A stretch of DNA of 64,000 nt, from assembly GCF_030412785.1 (NCBI RefSeq), contig NZ_CP125295.1, positions 4,650,001 through 4,714,000 of the forward strand. The letters run 5' to 3'. Below the pieces are notes generated by a model. The model saw only the letters and a list, made by a program, of their open reading frames with translations, was not told the origin of the DNA and made no database searches. The translations under genes and the position numbers were made by a program. This document shows, in pieces, positions 15,401 through 22,922 of the stretch (positions are counted from its first letter, which is position 1; every line of letters begins with the position of its first letter). Source of the DNA: Paraburkholderia sabiae (lineage in GTDB: Bacteria; Pseudomonadota; Gammaproteobacteria; Burkholderiales; Burkholderiaceae).

Positions 15401-17502
15401 TCGCGATGTACTGTCCGAGCAACCAGGTGACGGGCATGCTGTTCGCGGGCGAGTTTCTCGGCGACGTGCGCGCGACCGTCGCACGCGGACTCGCGCTGGT
15501 ACGCGACGCGAATTTCCGTCTGGTGATCAAGTCGTTTCTCGCGAAGTGGGCGCTCGTGACGGCGCTGCAGGACGGCGTGCCCGATGCCGACGAAGAACCG
15601 CCGCCCGAGCCCGTCGAAGGCGCGCCCGTGACGCTGGTCGATCTCGCGTACTGGGTGTATCGGATGCAACGGGCGTTTTTATTCGGCGATATCGCCGATG
15701 CGCTCGAATCGCGTCGGCGGGCCGAGGCGTGCTCGCACGTTGCGCGCTCGTTTGCGGAATCCGCCGAACTGCCTTACTACGGCGCGCTCACGCTGCTCGC
15801 ACTGCCCGCGCGCGACGCGCAACAGGAAGCGGCGCTGCGCCGTCATATGGAACGGCTCGATACATGGGCCCAAGCGTGTCCGATCAATTTCGTCGGCCGG
15901 CGCGAACTGGTGCGTGCCGAATACGCGCGTGCATACGGTCTTGCGCATGAAGCGGGCGAAGCCTATGCGAAGGCGTTGTCGCACGCGCGCCGCAACGGCT
16001 TCACGCAAGTCGAAGCGCTCGCTGCCGAACTGGCCGCGCGCTTTCATGCCGCGCGCGGCGAAGAGGTGCCCGCGCAAGCCTATCTGAATCATGCGCGCGG
16101 CGCGTGGCAGCGCTGGGGCGCGACGGCGAAGGTGCGCCAGTTGCAGGCCGACTATCGGGGCTATGTCCATGCGGACAGCGGCGCGCCCGCCGCAAGCCGC
16201 TTGCAGGAACTCGACGTGCAGGCGGTGCTGCGCATTTCGAATGCGCTTGCGAGCAACATCGTGCCCGCGCGTCTCGTCGAAACGCTGTTGCGCACTGCGC
16301 TCGAAAGCGCGGGCGCCGATCAGGGCGCGCTCGTGCTGCTGCATCGCGGCGTGTGGCGTGTGCCGGCGCGCGCGCATGTGCTCGGCGGCGCGATCGTCGT
16401 GTCGCATGACGCGGCCGCATTCTCGTCGGACACGCTGCCCGTATCGATCGTGCATGCCGTGGCGCGCACGCAGGAAAAGCTCGTGCTCGACGACGCGTGC
16501 GATTCGCCTGCTTATGCACAGGACGATTACGTGCGCCGCCAGCGTCCGCGCTCGGTGCTGTGTGTGCCGTTGATGCGTTACGCGATGCTCGTCGGCGTGC
16601 TGTATCTGGAGAACCATCTCGCCGCGCATGTGTTCACGTCGGCGAAAGCGGCCTTGCTCGAAGTCGTCGCGTCGCAGGCTGCGTTCGCGCTCGAAAATGC
16701 GCGTCTCTACGAAGAACTGTTCGAACAGAATCGGCAGCGCGCGCAGGCGGAAGACGAGTTGCGCAACGCGCTCGGCGAACTGGAACGCGCAAGCCGTCTG
16801 AAGGCGATGGGCGAACTCGTCGCATCGATCGTGCACGAAGTGGGGCAGCCGCTTGCAGCCGTCGATACGTCGGCGAGCGCGGCATTGCGCTGGCTCGATC
16901 GCAATCCCCCGAACATCGGCGAGACGCGCGAGATGCTCACGCACATCAGCCTGAGCGCGACGCGTGCGCGCGCGATCATCCAGGCGTTGCGCGCGAAGGC
17001 GCGCAGAGCGGAGCCGCAGTTCGCGACGCTCGATCTGAACGACGCGTTGCGAGAAGCGGCCGCACTCGTCGCGGGCCAGCTCGACGCGATGAAGATCCGG
17101 CTCGAACTGCGCGGACTCGATTGTCGCGTGCCGGTGCGCGGCGATCGTATCCAGCTGCAGCAGGTCGCGATCAATCTGCTGACGAACGGCGCCGAATCGA
17201 TGGCGGCGCTCGCGCAGAACGAACGCAAGCTGAAGCTGATCTGCACGCAGGAAGAGGGCGGGCCCGTTTGCGTGTCGGTGGAAGATCTCGGCAGCGGCAT
17301 CGATCCGCAGATCGCGGAACGTCTGCTCGAACCGCTCTTCACGACGAAAGAAAACGGCATGGGCATGGGGCTCGCCATCTGCAATTCGATTGTCGAAGCA
17401 CATGGCGGAACACTCACGCTCACGCCGCGCGAAGTGCGGGGCACGCGCGCCACGTTCACGCTGCCGTGTTTCGCGAATCCAGCGCCGCATACGATCGTAT
17501 GA
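12406..17502 (+). CDS. Pseudokinase/ATPase/GAF/sensor histidine kinase hybrid
   Basis: A soluble 1698-residue multidomain sensor. Residues 1 to about 265 have the Ser/Thr kinase fold, but the catalytic residues are missing: HRD reads H120-R121-A122, DFG reads G140-F141-G142, and the expected VAIK Lys is absent (VLVAGRA). Residues about 290-560 are an AAA/NTPase domain with Walker A GHSGIGKS (325-332) and Walker B LLLDD (459-460). A long helical repeat region follows to about 1240, then a GAF-like domain (about 1265-1425). The C-terminus is a histidine kinase with H-box His1477 (SIVHEVGQPLAA), N-box INLLTNGAE and a glycine-rich GMGMGLAI lid. The phosphate should pass to one or both response regulators immediately downstream. 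No transmembrane segment is visible, so the signal is probably cytoplasmic. Confidence 0.92.
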   Translation: MIDLSNRSFIELGAGALRLQRAVASGMAPVLVAGRANATPAELAALQREYALRDALHETWCAVPMAMQPHGQGVLLILADPGGEPLRADMWRAAGLNTFLTHAVGLAAAVSAMHAAGVVHRALTPGSFLVDQGGRAYLTGFGFGSCACKDTAGLPAADFEWSEASFIYMAPELGARMNVRVDERADLYSLGCIFYELLTGALPFEGATDAAARVHAHATHRPRPPAELAADVPPQLSHIVMKLLEKAPEQRYADAASLLADLRRCADLHERLGHIPAFALDTQAALQSLRRADRVFGRDEELDTLVALYESVAQSGSARVAWIAGHSGIGKSTLLQEAITRIRRTHAPLLAAGKSEEGRRTAPYAILIQALEPLLQYVLGCPDNEFANWRNRIREAAGPAGRTLAGLLPTLTAVLGSQPGMSEAPDPQPSLERERVLQGMARLIACFATASRPLVLLLDDLQWTDVGTLHVLERLLKQQAEAALLFIGAFRGNEVGADHPLHGGPLAARQDALNIELGPLHEDALRELIALALHRDAHALAPLAEEIGRKTGRNPFFVRHLLRVLADEGALEYDLDAGAWGWHLERVMSHRGADNVVDLLTHELEQLPLAAQIMLRVLACLGDRASGEALAVAAALPEGEAAQGLQAALGAGCLSRDGADWLFLHDGIREAAYASIPTEERAPLHLQIARRMLAQRAAQADIFAMAAQVNLARPVVKDHDERITFARLNLDAGREAKAATAHHSALGLFRAALDFLGDDDTSEDGLMARMLCGEAEFMTGALEPAEARLSALEAVAGEDIFGADLARLRAALYTTLGRYDLALQVGIAFLRKAGIDVPLHPQAADVDREYARLRAWLDEHGIDGLRGLPLVADPLRRAITDIFADLIPPALYTDQDLVDLMLLRAVNLAIEHGHSDATANVYTCMHQIFAARYGDHTAALPFGELALHLVDERGLARYRARVYMVFGTWVVPWALPARTGRDYIRRAFDVAVASGDHTFAMYCPSNQVTGMLFAGEFLGDVRATVARGLALVRDANFRLVIKSFLAKWALVTALQDGVPDADEEPPPEPVEGAPVTLVDLAYWVYRMQRAFLFGDIADALESRRRAEACSHVARSFAESAELPYYGALTLLALPARDAQQEAALRRHMERLDTWAQACPINFVGRRELVRAEYARAYGLAHEAGEAYAKALSHARRNGFTQVEALAAELAARFHAARGEEVPAQAYLNHARGAWQRWGATAKVRQLQADYRGYVHADSGAPAASRLQELDVQAVLRISNALASNIVPARLVETLLRTALESAGADQGALVLLHRGVWRVPARAHVLGGAIVVSHDAAAFSSDTLPVSIVHAVARTQEKLVLDDACDSPAYAQDDYVRRQRPRSVLCVPLMRYAMLVGVLYLENHLAAHVFTSAKAALLEVVASQAAFALENARLYEELFEQNRQRAQAEDELRNALGELERASRLKAMGELVASIVHEVGQPLAAVDTSASAALRWLDRNPPNIGETREMLTHISLSATRARAIIQALRAKARRAEPQFATLDLNDALREAAALVAGQLDAMKIRLELRGLDCRVPVRGDRIQLQQVAINLLTNGAESMAALAQNERKLKLICTQEEGGPVCVSVEDLGSGIDPQIAERLLEPLFTTKENGMGMGLAICNSIVEAHGGTLTLTPREVRGTRATFTLPCFANPAPHTIV

Positions 17503-17506
17503 TTGC
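17488..17506 (+). promoter_or_regulatory. Palindromic element before the FixJ-type regulator
   Basis: CATACGATCGTATG (17488-17501) is a perfect 14-bp palindrome overlapping the stop codon of the giant kinase. The longer string ATACGATCGTATGATTGC (17489-17506) matches 16 of 18 bases of the element at 18312. It is a plausible self-regulatory site of the NarL/FixJ-type regulator encoded next. Confidence 0.5.
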
Positions 17507-17613
17507 CTTGCGTGCGCGGCTGAGCCTCGTGGACCGCGCCAGGTCCATTTGTTACCATGAGCGGCCGTTTTTTCCAGCGGCCATCCGCGTCATCGAAAAC
17601 ATCAACAGCAACG

Positions 17614-18276
17614 ATGTCCAAATCCACGCCTTTCCAGACAGCTTCCTCTGATTCCGATGCCCGCCTCGTGTATGTCGTCGACGACGATGAACTCGTGCGT
17701 GGCGCGCTGTCGGGGCTGCTGCGCTCGATCGGTATCGATGTCCGCACGTTTGTGTCGACGGAAGATTTTCTCGCCGCCGACAAGCCTGCCATTCCCTCGT
17801 GCCTCGTGCTCGACGTGCGGCTGCGCGGGCAGAGCGGACTCGCGTTGCAGCAGACGCTGATCGAAGACGGACGGCTGCATATGCCCATCATCTTCATGAC
17901 GGGCTATGGCGACATCGCGATGTCGGTAAAAGCGATGAAGGCGGGCGCGATGGATTTTCTCGCCAAGCCGTTCCGCGATCAGGACATGATCGACGCCGTC
18001 ATCGCCGCGCTCGAACGCGACGAGCGGCGGCTCGCATCGGATCGTTCGCTGCACGCGATGCGCACGGCCTGGGAGTCGCTCACGCCGCGCGAACGCGAAG
18101 TGCTGCAGCATGTCGCAACGGGGCTGTTGAACAAGCAGATCGCCGCGAACATGGGCATCGCGGAGATCACCGCGAAGATTCATCGAGGCCAGGCGATGCG
18201 CAAGATGAGCGCGCGCTCGGTCGCCGAACTGATGCGCAAAATGGAAGCGCTCGGGATCGTGCACGTGCCGCGCTAA
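17614..18276 (+). CDS. FixJ/NarL-family response regulator
   Basis: A 220-residue regulator counted from the ATG at 17614; an upstream ATG at 17557 is equally lacking a good ribosome site, so the start is uncertain. The receiver has the acidic cluster VVDDDE, phospho-acceptor Asp67 (LVLDVRL), Thr in FMTGYGD and Lys in LAKPF. The LuxR-type helix-turn-helix carries the normal LTPREREVLQHVATG and NKQIAANMGIAEITAKIHRG. The Q-linker is short, as in FixJ and TodT-like regulators. It follows the giant histidine kinase by about 110 bp and is the likely phosphate acceptor. A rho-independent terminator overlaps its 3' end. Confidence 0.92.
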   Translation: MSKSTPFQTASSDSDARLVYVVDDDELVRGALSGLLRSIGIDVRTFVSTEDFLAADKPAIPSCLVLDVRLRGQSGLALQQTLIEDGRLHMPIIFMTGYGDIAMSVKAMKAGAMDFLAKPFRDQDMIDAVIAALERDERRLASDRSLHAMRTAWESLTPREREVLQHVATGLLNKQIAANMGIAEITAKIHRGQAMRKMSARSVAELMRKMEALGIVHVPR

Positions 18277-18291
18277 CGGCGCGTTTTTTTT
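18269..18291 (+). terminator. Rho-independent terminator after the FixJ-type regulator
   Basis: CGCGC (18269-18273) and GCGCG (18279-18283) form a short G/C stem with a 5-base loop, followed directly by eight T residues (18284-18291). It separates the FixJ-type regulator from the receiver-only gene, so the latter needs its own promoter. Confidence 0.65.
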
Positions 18292-18311
18292 GCGGGATGC
18301 AGGCGCGACAT

Positions 18312-18329
18312 ATACGATCATATGATGGC
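18312..18329 (+). promoter_or_regulatory. Palindromic element before the receiver-only gene
   Basis: ATACGATCATATGATGGC matches the element at 17489-17506 in 16 of 18 bases and lies in the same orientation, between the terminator and the receiver-only gene. It supports joint control of both regulators by one DNA-binding protein. Confidence 0.5.
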
Positions 18330-18410
18330 GGCGCGGCAGGTCGCGCTCTATCCTGAAGCTGCCGGGCAAGCTTGGGATCCGCTCATTCGCTTGCCTCGTC
18401 ATCAGCGAGA

Positions 18411-18794
18411 GTGTCCTTGTCCCTGCACAATAACGAGCTAGTCTCCATCGTCGACGACGATCCCCTCGTGCGCGCCGCGACCAGCAGTCTGGTGCGATCG
18501 TTCGGATGGGACGCGCGGGTTTTCGCATCCGCTCCGGAGTTTCTCGCTTCCGATACGCTCGAACGCACGCGTTGCCTCGTCTGCGATGTGCAGATGCCCG
18601 AGATGGACGGCATCGCGTTGCTGGACGCGCTCGAACGCGAGAGCCTCCTCATTCCCACCATCTACATCACTGCCTTCGCCACGGTTCGCATTCGCGAGCG
18701 CGTGCAGGCGGGCGCGGCGCTATGCCTGATCGAAAAACCCATCGTCGCAGCGGAGCTCGAAACGTGGATCCGCCGCGCGCTACACCATCGCTGA
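18411..18794 (+). CDS. Single-domain response regulator (receiver only)
   Basis: A stand-alone receiver of 127 residues with no output domain. Visible are the acidic cluster IVDDDP, phospho-acceptor Asp59 (LVCDVQMPEMDG), Thr in YITAFAT and Lys in LIEKPI. I chose GTG at 18411 because it gives the usual short lead before the first strand; TTG codons at 18372 and 18417 in the same frame are alternatives, and no strong ribosome site decides. Lying behind the giant kinase and the FixJ-type regulator, it may act as a phosphate sink or relay. It has its own palindromic promoter element. Confidence 0.85.
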   Translation: MSLSLHNNELVSIVDDDPLVRAATSSLVRSFGWDARVFASAPEFLASDTLERTRCLVCDVQMPEMDGIALLDALERESLLIPTIYITAFATVRIRERVQAGAALCLIEKPIVAAELETWIRRALHHR

Positions 18795-18881
18795 CGTCAG
18801 ATTGTGGCGGCGCTAACATCGCCTCTGATTGCGCTGGCTGAAACGGCGCAATGAGCGAAGCCGCAATGCAACCGTCAGCCC

Positions 18882-18934
18882 GATACATTTGGATACGTCG
18901 AGGAAACACAGACGATACATTGCGCGTTTCTAAT
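18882..18934 (+). promoter_or_regulatory. GATACAT-type promoter of the BON-domain gene
   Basis: GATACAT (18914-18920), 7 bases, then TTCTAAT (18928-18934), 71 bp before the start codon. Two further same-orientation copies lie 22 and 32 bp upstream: GATACGT (18892-18898) and GATACAT (18882-18888). All copies fall close to the same face of the helix. Confidence 0.6.
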
Positions 18935-19005
18935 TATCGGCAGGCGTCGGAGTCAGATCATCTGGCGGCCTGCAGCTCAGTTTTCACAACGACAAGGACA
19001 AGACA

Positions 19006-19395
19006 ATGAAACTCCGCCAATTTCTGATCGGAAGCGGCCTCGCCGCAGCGGTCGCATTCTCGTGCGCACCCGTCTTCGCTGCGGATTCCGCAGCATCGGC
19101 AACGGACGCAGCCGCGACGACCAAACCTGCCGCGCAAGCCGGCACGTCGAAGAAGCAGATTCGCGCGGCTAATCGCGCATTCTCCAAGACCGTGCAGAAG
19201 TCGATCTCGAAGACGAAGGGTCTGGAAGACGCGTCGATCACCGTGTTCGGCAACGCGAAGACGGGCGCCGTCACGCTGGCCGGCCAGATCACGAGCGAAG
19301 ACCAGGATCATCTCGCCGTCGATACGGCGAAGCAGGTGCACGGCGTGACGTCCGTCACCAGCAAGCTGACGCTGCGCGAGCAAGGCGGCGGCTGA
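19006..19395 (+). CDS. Exported BON-domain protein
   Basis: A 129-residue protein with a signal peptide (MKLRQFLIGSGLAAAVAF, cleavage after VFA), an Ala/Thr-rich linker and one BON domain (about 55-125: VQKSISKTKGLEDASITVFG, GAVTLAGQITSEDQ, VHGVTSVTSKLTL). BON proteins such as OsmY sit in the periplasm and associate with membranes under osmotic or envelope stress. The gene is preceded by a GATACAT-type promoter, so it probably belongs with dipZ, the DUF4148 gene and the exported hydrolases. Confidence 0.9.
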   Translation: MKLRQFLIGSGLAAAVAFSCAPVFAADSAASATDAAATTKPAAQAGTSKKQIRAANRAFSKTVQKSISKTKGLEDASITVFGNAKTGAVTLAGQITSEDQDHLAVDTAKQVHGVTSVTSKLTLREQGGG

Positions 19396-19501
19396 TCGCT
19401 GCACGACCCGCGATGGCGCTCTCATGCAAAACGCGCGAGAGCGCCAGCCGAACCAATCACGTTTTCACGCTATAGCCGCGACAGTGACGGGAGATAAGTC
19501 G

Positions 19502-19951
19502 ATGAACGCGCTATCCGAACTATCCGAACACAATATCGTGCTGCGCACGCTGCTGAATGTGCTGGATCCCTCGGCGGAACAGCGCAACGCGTGCACGAAA
19601 AACCGCTATGCAGCGCTGAAGAAACTGCGCGTCACGATACCGACGCCCGCATCCGAAGTGCGCGAAGTGCAGCCGAAGCCCGCGCATATCGTCGTGCAGG
19701 AAAGGCTCTCGTCGTGCACGATCAGCGTATCGTGGAGCGATCCGTGCACCGGCCGATACACCGAGCAGATATGGCGCAGCGGCCTGGCGCGCGATGCTGC
19801 CGTGTGCGCGCTGACGGGCCGCGCGATCAGCCGTGGCGACGCCGTGTTTCGGCCGCGCGCGCACGACTTCCATGTACCGTCCAACCAGCATCAGATGATC
19901 CTCGCCGCGACCGTCGACGGGCACGCCGAAGCCGATGTGTCCGTTGCTTGA
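19502..19951 (+). CDS. DUF3331 protein
   Basis: A 149-residue soluble protein resembling DUF3331, a family of unknown function concentrated in Burkholderiaceae. The start at 19502 follows GGGAGA by 7 bases; the frame reaches back to 19424 without ribosome-site support. The conserved part includes ISVSWSDPCTGRYTEQIWRSG, CALTGRAISRGDAVFRP and a His-containing HQMILAA. The CALTG...G segment hints at a small metal or nucleic-acid-binding fold, but nothing decides its role. It lies 106 bp after the BON gene and 39 bp before the amidase gene, on the same strand. Confidence 0.75.
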   Translation: MNALSELSEHNIVLRTLLNVLDPSAEQRNACTKNRYAALKKLRVTIPTPASEVREVQPKPAHIVVQERLSSCTISVSWSDPCTGRYTEQIWRSGLARDAAVCALTGRAISRGDAVFRPRAHDFHVPSNQHQMILAATVDGHAEADVSVA

Positions 19952-19990
19952 GCGGCATCATTGACAGTCCGAATTCCTATCGAGGACAAC

Positions 19991-21391
19991 ATGAGCGAAC
20001 TATGGCGTTTGTCCGCGGCTGAACTTGCGAGGCGCGTCCGATCGCGCGAAGTCTCCGCGCGCGACGCGGCGCGCTCCGCACTCGCACGTCTCGACGCGGT
20101 GAATCCCGTCATCAACGCGGTCGTCGCGCACAAGCCGGAGTGGGTGCTCCAGCAGGCCGACGACATCGATCGCGCGATCGCACGCGGCGAAGATCCGGGG
20201 CCGCTCGCGGGCGTGCCCGTCACCGTGAAAATCAACACGGACCAGGCCGGCTTTCCGACGACGAACGGCACGCGTCTGCAAGAAAACCTGATGGCCGAAG
20301 CGAGCAGCCCTGCCGTCGACAATCTGTCGAAAGCGGGCGCCGTGCTGCTCGGCCGCAGCAATTCGCCGACCTTTGCGTTGCGCTGGTTCACGTCGAATCA
20401 GGTGCATGGCCGCACGCTCAATCCGCGCGACGCGTCGCTGACGCCGGGCGGATCGTCGGGCGGCGCGGCGGCGGCCGTCGCCGCGGGCATCGGACAGCTT
20501 GCACTCGGCACCGACATCGGCGGCTCGATCCGCTATCCGGCTTACGCTTGCGGCGTGCATGGACTGCGGCCGAGCTTCGGACGCGTGCCCGCCTTTAACG
20601 CGTCATCGCCCGAACGTCCGATCGGCGCGCAGCTGATGTCGGCGACGGGACCGATCGGACGCACGATCGAAGATCTGCGCCTCGGTCTGCTCGCGATGGC
20701 TGCGCCCGATCTGCGCGATCCGTGGTACATGCCGATGCCGCTCGAAGGGCGCGCGGTGCCGTTGCGCGCAGCGCTGTGCCTGCGTCCGGGCGGCATGCAG
20801 ATCGCTAAGGAAGTCGAGGACGCGCTGCACGATGCGGCACGGCGGCTCGTCGATGCAGGCTGGAGCGTCGAACAGATCGACGACGTGCCTTCGCTGCAGG
20901 AAGCGGGGCAATTGCAGGAGCGTCTATGGCTCGGCGACGGCTTCGACGCGCTCGCCGACAATGTCGCGCGTGACGGCGATCCTGGCGCGGCTGCCGTCGT
21001 TGCGGCGGCGCGTCTGAAGGTGAAGGATCTGCCCGCCGATGTGATCAGCCGGTCGCTGGTGCGACGTACCACGCTGGTGCGTCAGTGGCGTCTGTTCCTC
21101 GATCAGTATGCTGTCGTGCTGATGCCCGTCTCCGGCGAACTGCCGTTTCCCGACGATCTCGATCAGCGCGGACCGGAAGGCTTCGAGCGCGTATGGGATG
21201 CGCAACTCACGATGCGCGCGCTGCCCGCGATGGGTTTGCCGGGGCTCGCCGTGACGACGCAACTGGTGAACGGTGTGCCCGTCGGCGTGCAGATCGTTGC
21301 CGCGCATTTCCGCGAAGACTTGTGTCTGCTCGCGGGCGAAGCGATCGAGGCGCGCGGCGTGCCGGTTTCGCCCGTCGATCCGATCGTTTGA
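19991..21391 (+). CDS. Amidase-signature family hydrolase
   Basis: A 466-residue cytoplasmic amidase. The Ser-cisSer-Lys triad is visible: Lys in VPVTVKINTD, the Gly/Ser-rich signature with TPGGSSGG, and nucleophile Ser in GTDIGGSIRYPA. The start at 19991 follows CGAGGA by 6 bases. Members split amides such as acetamide, indole-acetamide or aryl amides, and they include the GatA subunit of the tRNA amidotransferase; without gatB/gatC nearby this is a catabolic amidase. The substrate is not evident. It converges on uspA, with a 14-bp stem hairpin between them. Confidence 0.9.
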   Translation: MSELWRLSAAELARRVRSREVSARDAARSALARLDAVNPVINAVVAHKPEWVLQQADDIDRAIARGEDPGPLAGVPVTVKINTDQAGFPTTNGTRLQENLMAEASSPAVDNLSKAGAVLLGRSNSPTFALRWFTSNQVHGRTLNPRDASLTPGGSSGGAAAAVAAGIGQLALGTDIGGSIRYPAYACGVHGLRPSFGRVPAFNASSPERPIGAQLMSATGPIGRTIEDLRLGLLAMAAPDLRDPWYMPMPLEGRAVPLRAALCLRPGGMQIAKEVEDALHDAARRLVDAGWSVEQIDDVPSLQEAGQLQERLWLGDGFDALADNVARDGDPGAAAVVAAARLKVKDLPADVISRSLVRRTTLVRQWRLFLDQYAVVLMPVSGELPFPDDLDQRGPEGFERVWDAQLTMRALPAMGLPGLAVTTQLVNGVPVGVQIVAAHFREDLCLLAGEAIEARGVPVSPVDPIV

Positions 21392-21403
21392 ACTTCCCGT
21401 TGT

Positions 21404-21438
21404 GCATGCCGGGCGGCTTTCGTTGCCGCCCGGCATGC
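21404..21438. terminator. Long hairpin between convergent genes
   Basis: GCATGCCGGGCGGC (21404-21417) pairs perfectly with GCCGCCCGGCATGC (21425-21438) around a 7-base loop. It lies between the amidase stop and the UspA stop and probably ends transcription from both sides, although T-runs are absent. Confidence 0.6.
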
Positions 21439-21442
21439 CGTA

Positions 21443-21892
21443 CTACACAAGCGGCGGCGTCACCGTCACGATCGTCGAGCCGCGCAGGCGTTCGGCAAGA
21501 TCCAGATGAACGGGGCGCTCGCCCCACCAGCGCGCGAATCCTCTTTGCACGCGATGGCCGATCACCACGATATCGGCGTGAAAGGCGGCCACGTGCAGTG
21601 AAATCACATCGGCGGGGCGTCCGTACTTGAGATGGCCGTATGCGGTGACGCCCTGATTCGCGAGATGTTCTACTGCTGTGTCGAGCGCGTGTCGAGCATG
21701 TTCTTCAATGCTGCTGCACGCGAGGTCCGACAGCATGCCCGCACAGGACACATTCGCCGTCACCGAATCCACGACGGAAACGACGTCGACGTGTGCCGAC
21801 AACGCCAGTGAAAGTTGTGAGCAACGATTCAACGCAGCTTGCGCTTCGGCACTATCGTCGTACACCAGCAGCATTCTCGAGAAGGATGACAT
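21443..21892 (-). CDS. Universal stress protein, UspA family
   Basis: A 149-residue single Usp domain: RMLLVYDDSAEAQAALNRC at the start, YGHLKYGRPADVISLHVAAFHADIVVIGHR in the middle. The ATP-binding loop G-2x-G-9x-G(S/T) is modified: the segment after VIGHR reads VQRGFARWWGERP, and STIVTVTPP closes the fold. It is therefore probably of the non-ATP-binding UspA type. Such proteins accumulate in stress and stationary phase in the cytoplasm. It stands alone on the minus strand, and no regulatory motif of the neighbourhood is seen in front of it. Confidence 0.88.
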   Translation of the reverse strand: MSSFSRMLLVYDDSAEAQAALNRCSQLSLALSAHVDVVSVVDSVTANVSCAGMLSDLACSSIEEHARHALDTAVEHLANQGVTAYGHLKYGRPADVISLHVAAFHADIVVIGHRVQRGFARWWGERPVHLDLAERLRGSTIVTVTPPLV

Positions 21893-22027
21893 GTTCGATC
21901 AGGACAGTAACGGAATACGCGCATCGTCGTATTCCGGTTGAAAGAGAGAGTTGAGCAGGGCCTTTGTCCGGCTCTATCCGATGCGAAATTTCGGATGCCT
22001 GATTCGACAACACTTCGCTAGACGGAT

Positions 22028-22552
22028 CTATTCCGCGCGCATGTGCCGGTGTGTGCCGATCTGTCGTGCCGCGCACGATGCGCCGATAACCTTGCGTGCC
22101 GTGCACAATCGTTCGACGACGACGGAGACATCGACGCCGAGCACGCCGGCGGCTTCTTCGTAGTCGAGACCTTCCGCATTGACCAGCAGCATCGCGATAC
22201 GCTGTGTTCGCGTGAGCTGTTCGATCGCACTGATTGCGTGTCCGATCACTTCATTCATTCGCGTAGCTGGATCGAATTTCGCATCGCTGCACATGACGCT
22301 CGAGGCCGCATGGACGCAATGACGCTGCATGCGGCCACGCGAATCGTCACGCCATAGCGAATAGATGATGGAGAACATGCCGTGCAGCGGCGAAGCATCG
22401 CGTGCAAGCTTGTTTTCGTTTTCGAGTGCGCGCATGCAAGCCTGCTGAACCAGTGCTTCCGCTTTGCATTCGTTTTCGGCTAGCCTTAATGCAAATGACC
22501 AGAGCCGCGGAAGCATGGCTGGCAGAACGAGTGGGAGATCGATACACTGCAT
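22028..22552 (-). CDS. ECF-like RNA polymerase sigma factor
   Basis: A 174-residue protein with region 2 (LWSFALRLAENECKAEALVQQACMRAL, followed by FSIIYSLWRDDSR) and region 4 (IEQLTRTQRIAMLLVNAEGLDYEEAAGVLGV). The spacing between them fits an extracytoplasmic-function sigma factor. The ATG at 22552 was chosen; a TTG extension to 22600 is less likely. No anti-sigma gene is adjacent: uspA lies downstream and the aldehyde dehydrogenase is divergent. Region 4 ends without the usual second half-helix signature, so DNA selectivity may be unusual. Confidence 0.75.
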   Translation of the reverse strand: MQCIDLPLVLPAMLPRLWSFALRLAENECKAEALVQQACMRALENENKLARDASPLHGMFSIIYSLWRDDSRGRMQRHCVHAASSVMCSDAKFDPATRMNEVIGHAISAIEQLTRTQRIAMLLVNAEGLDYEEAAGVLGVDVSVVVERLCTARKVIGASCAARQIGTHRHMRAE

Positions 22553-22826
22553 CGCAATCGTGAAGCTGAACAGAAAACGTCCCTGCTGTGGGTAGCGCAA
22601 GGAGCCTCATACTGTATCGCTTCAATGCACCGGATGCCTTGTCCATGGGGCGCGTTTGTCTTGTCTGTGACGCGCATTTCGCGCGGTCAATCTGCAGCGT
22701 CGCTTGCGCAAAGTACTCGGCGACATCGCTTTGAAACGATTTGTTTCCCGCGCTGCGCCAGATACATTCAGACATATTCCGGCGCGTCGAATGCGCTATA
22801 AAGGGACGTTTTCATAAAGCGCGTTT

Positions 22827-22854
22827 TGGACAAGCGTCGAACCGCTCTGGACAA
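22827..22854 (+). promoter_or_regulatory. 21-bp-spaced direct repeats before the aldehyde dehydrogenase
   Basis: TGGACAA occurs at 22827-22833 and again at 22848-22854, exactly 21 bp apart; a following CGA at the same relative position extends the match to 10 of 14 bases. Two direct half-sites two helical turns apart are the standard target of AraC/XylS-family activators, and such a gene (24451) lies just behind the dehydrogenase. The remainder of the 22553-22922 gap holds one isolated GATACAT (22760-22766) without a matching -10 box. Confidence 0.55.
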
Positions 22855-22922
22855 TTCCCGAAAGAGTCGAATCACTACACTGAAAGATCACACCTTTTCT
22901 CTGTAGAAGACTTTTTGGCGGG

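Noticed and set aside
15679..17490. A 603-codon open frame on the minus strand
   Set aside because: Antisense shadow of the histidine-kinase half of the giant sensor, which has clear catalytic motifs on the plus strand.
22760..22766. An isolated GATACAT with a related heptamer 10 bases on
   Set aside because: No -10-like box at the fixed 7-base distance and no upstream copies; not counted as a seventh array.
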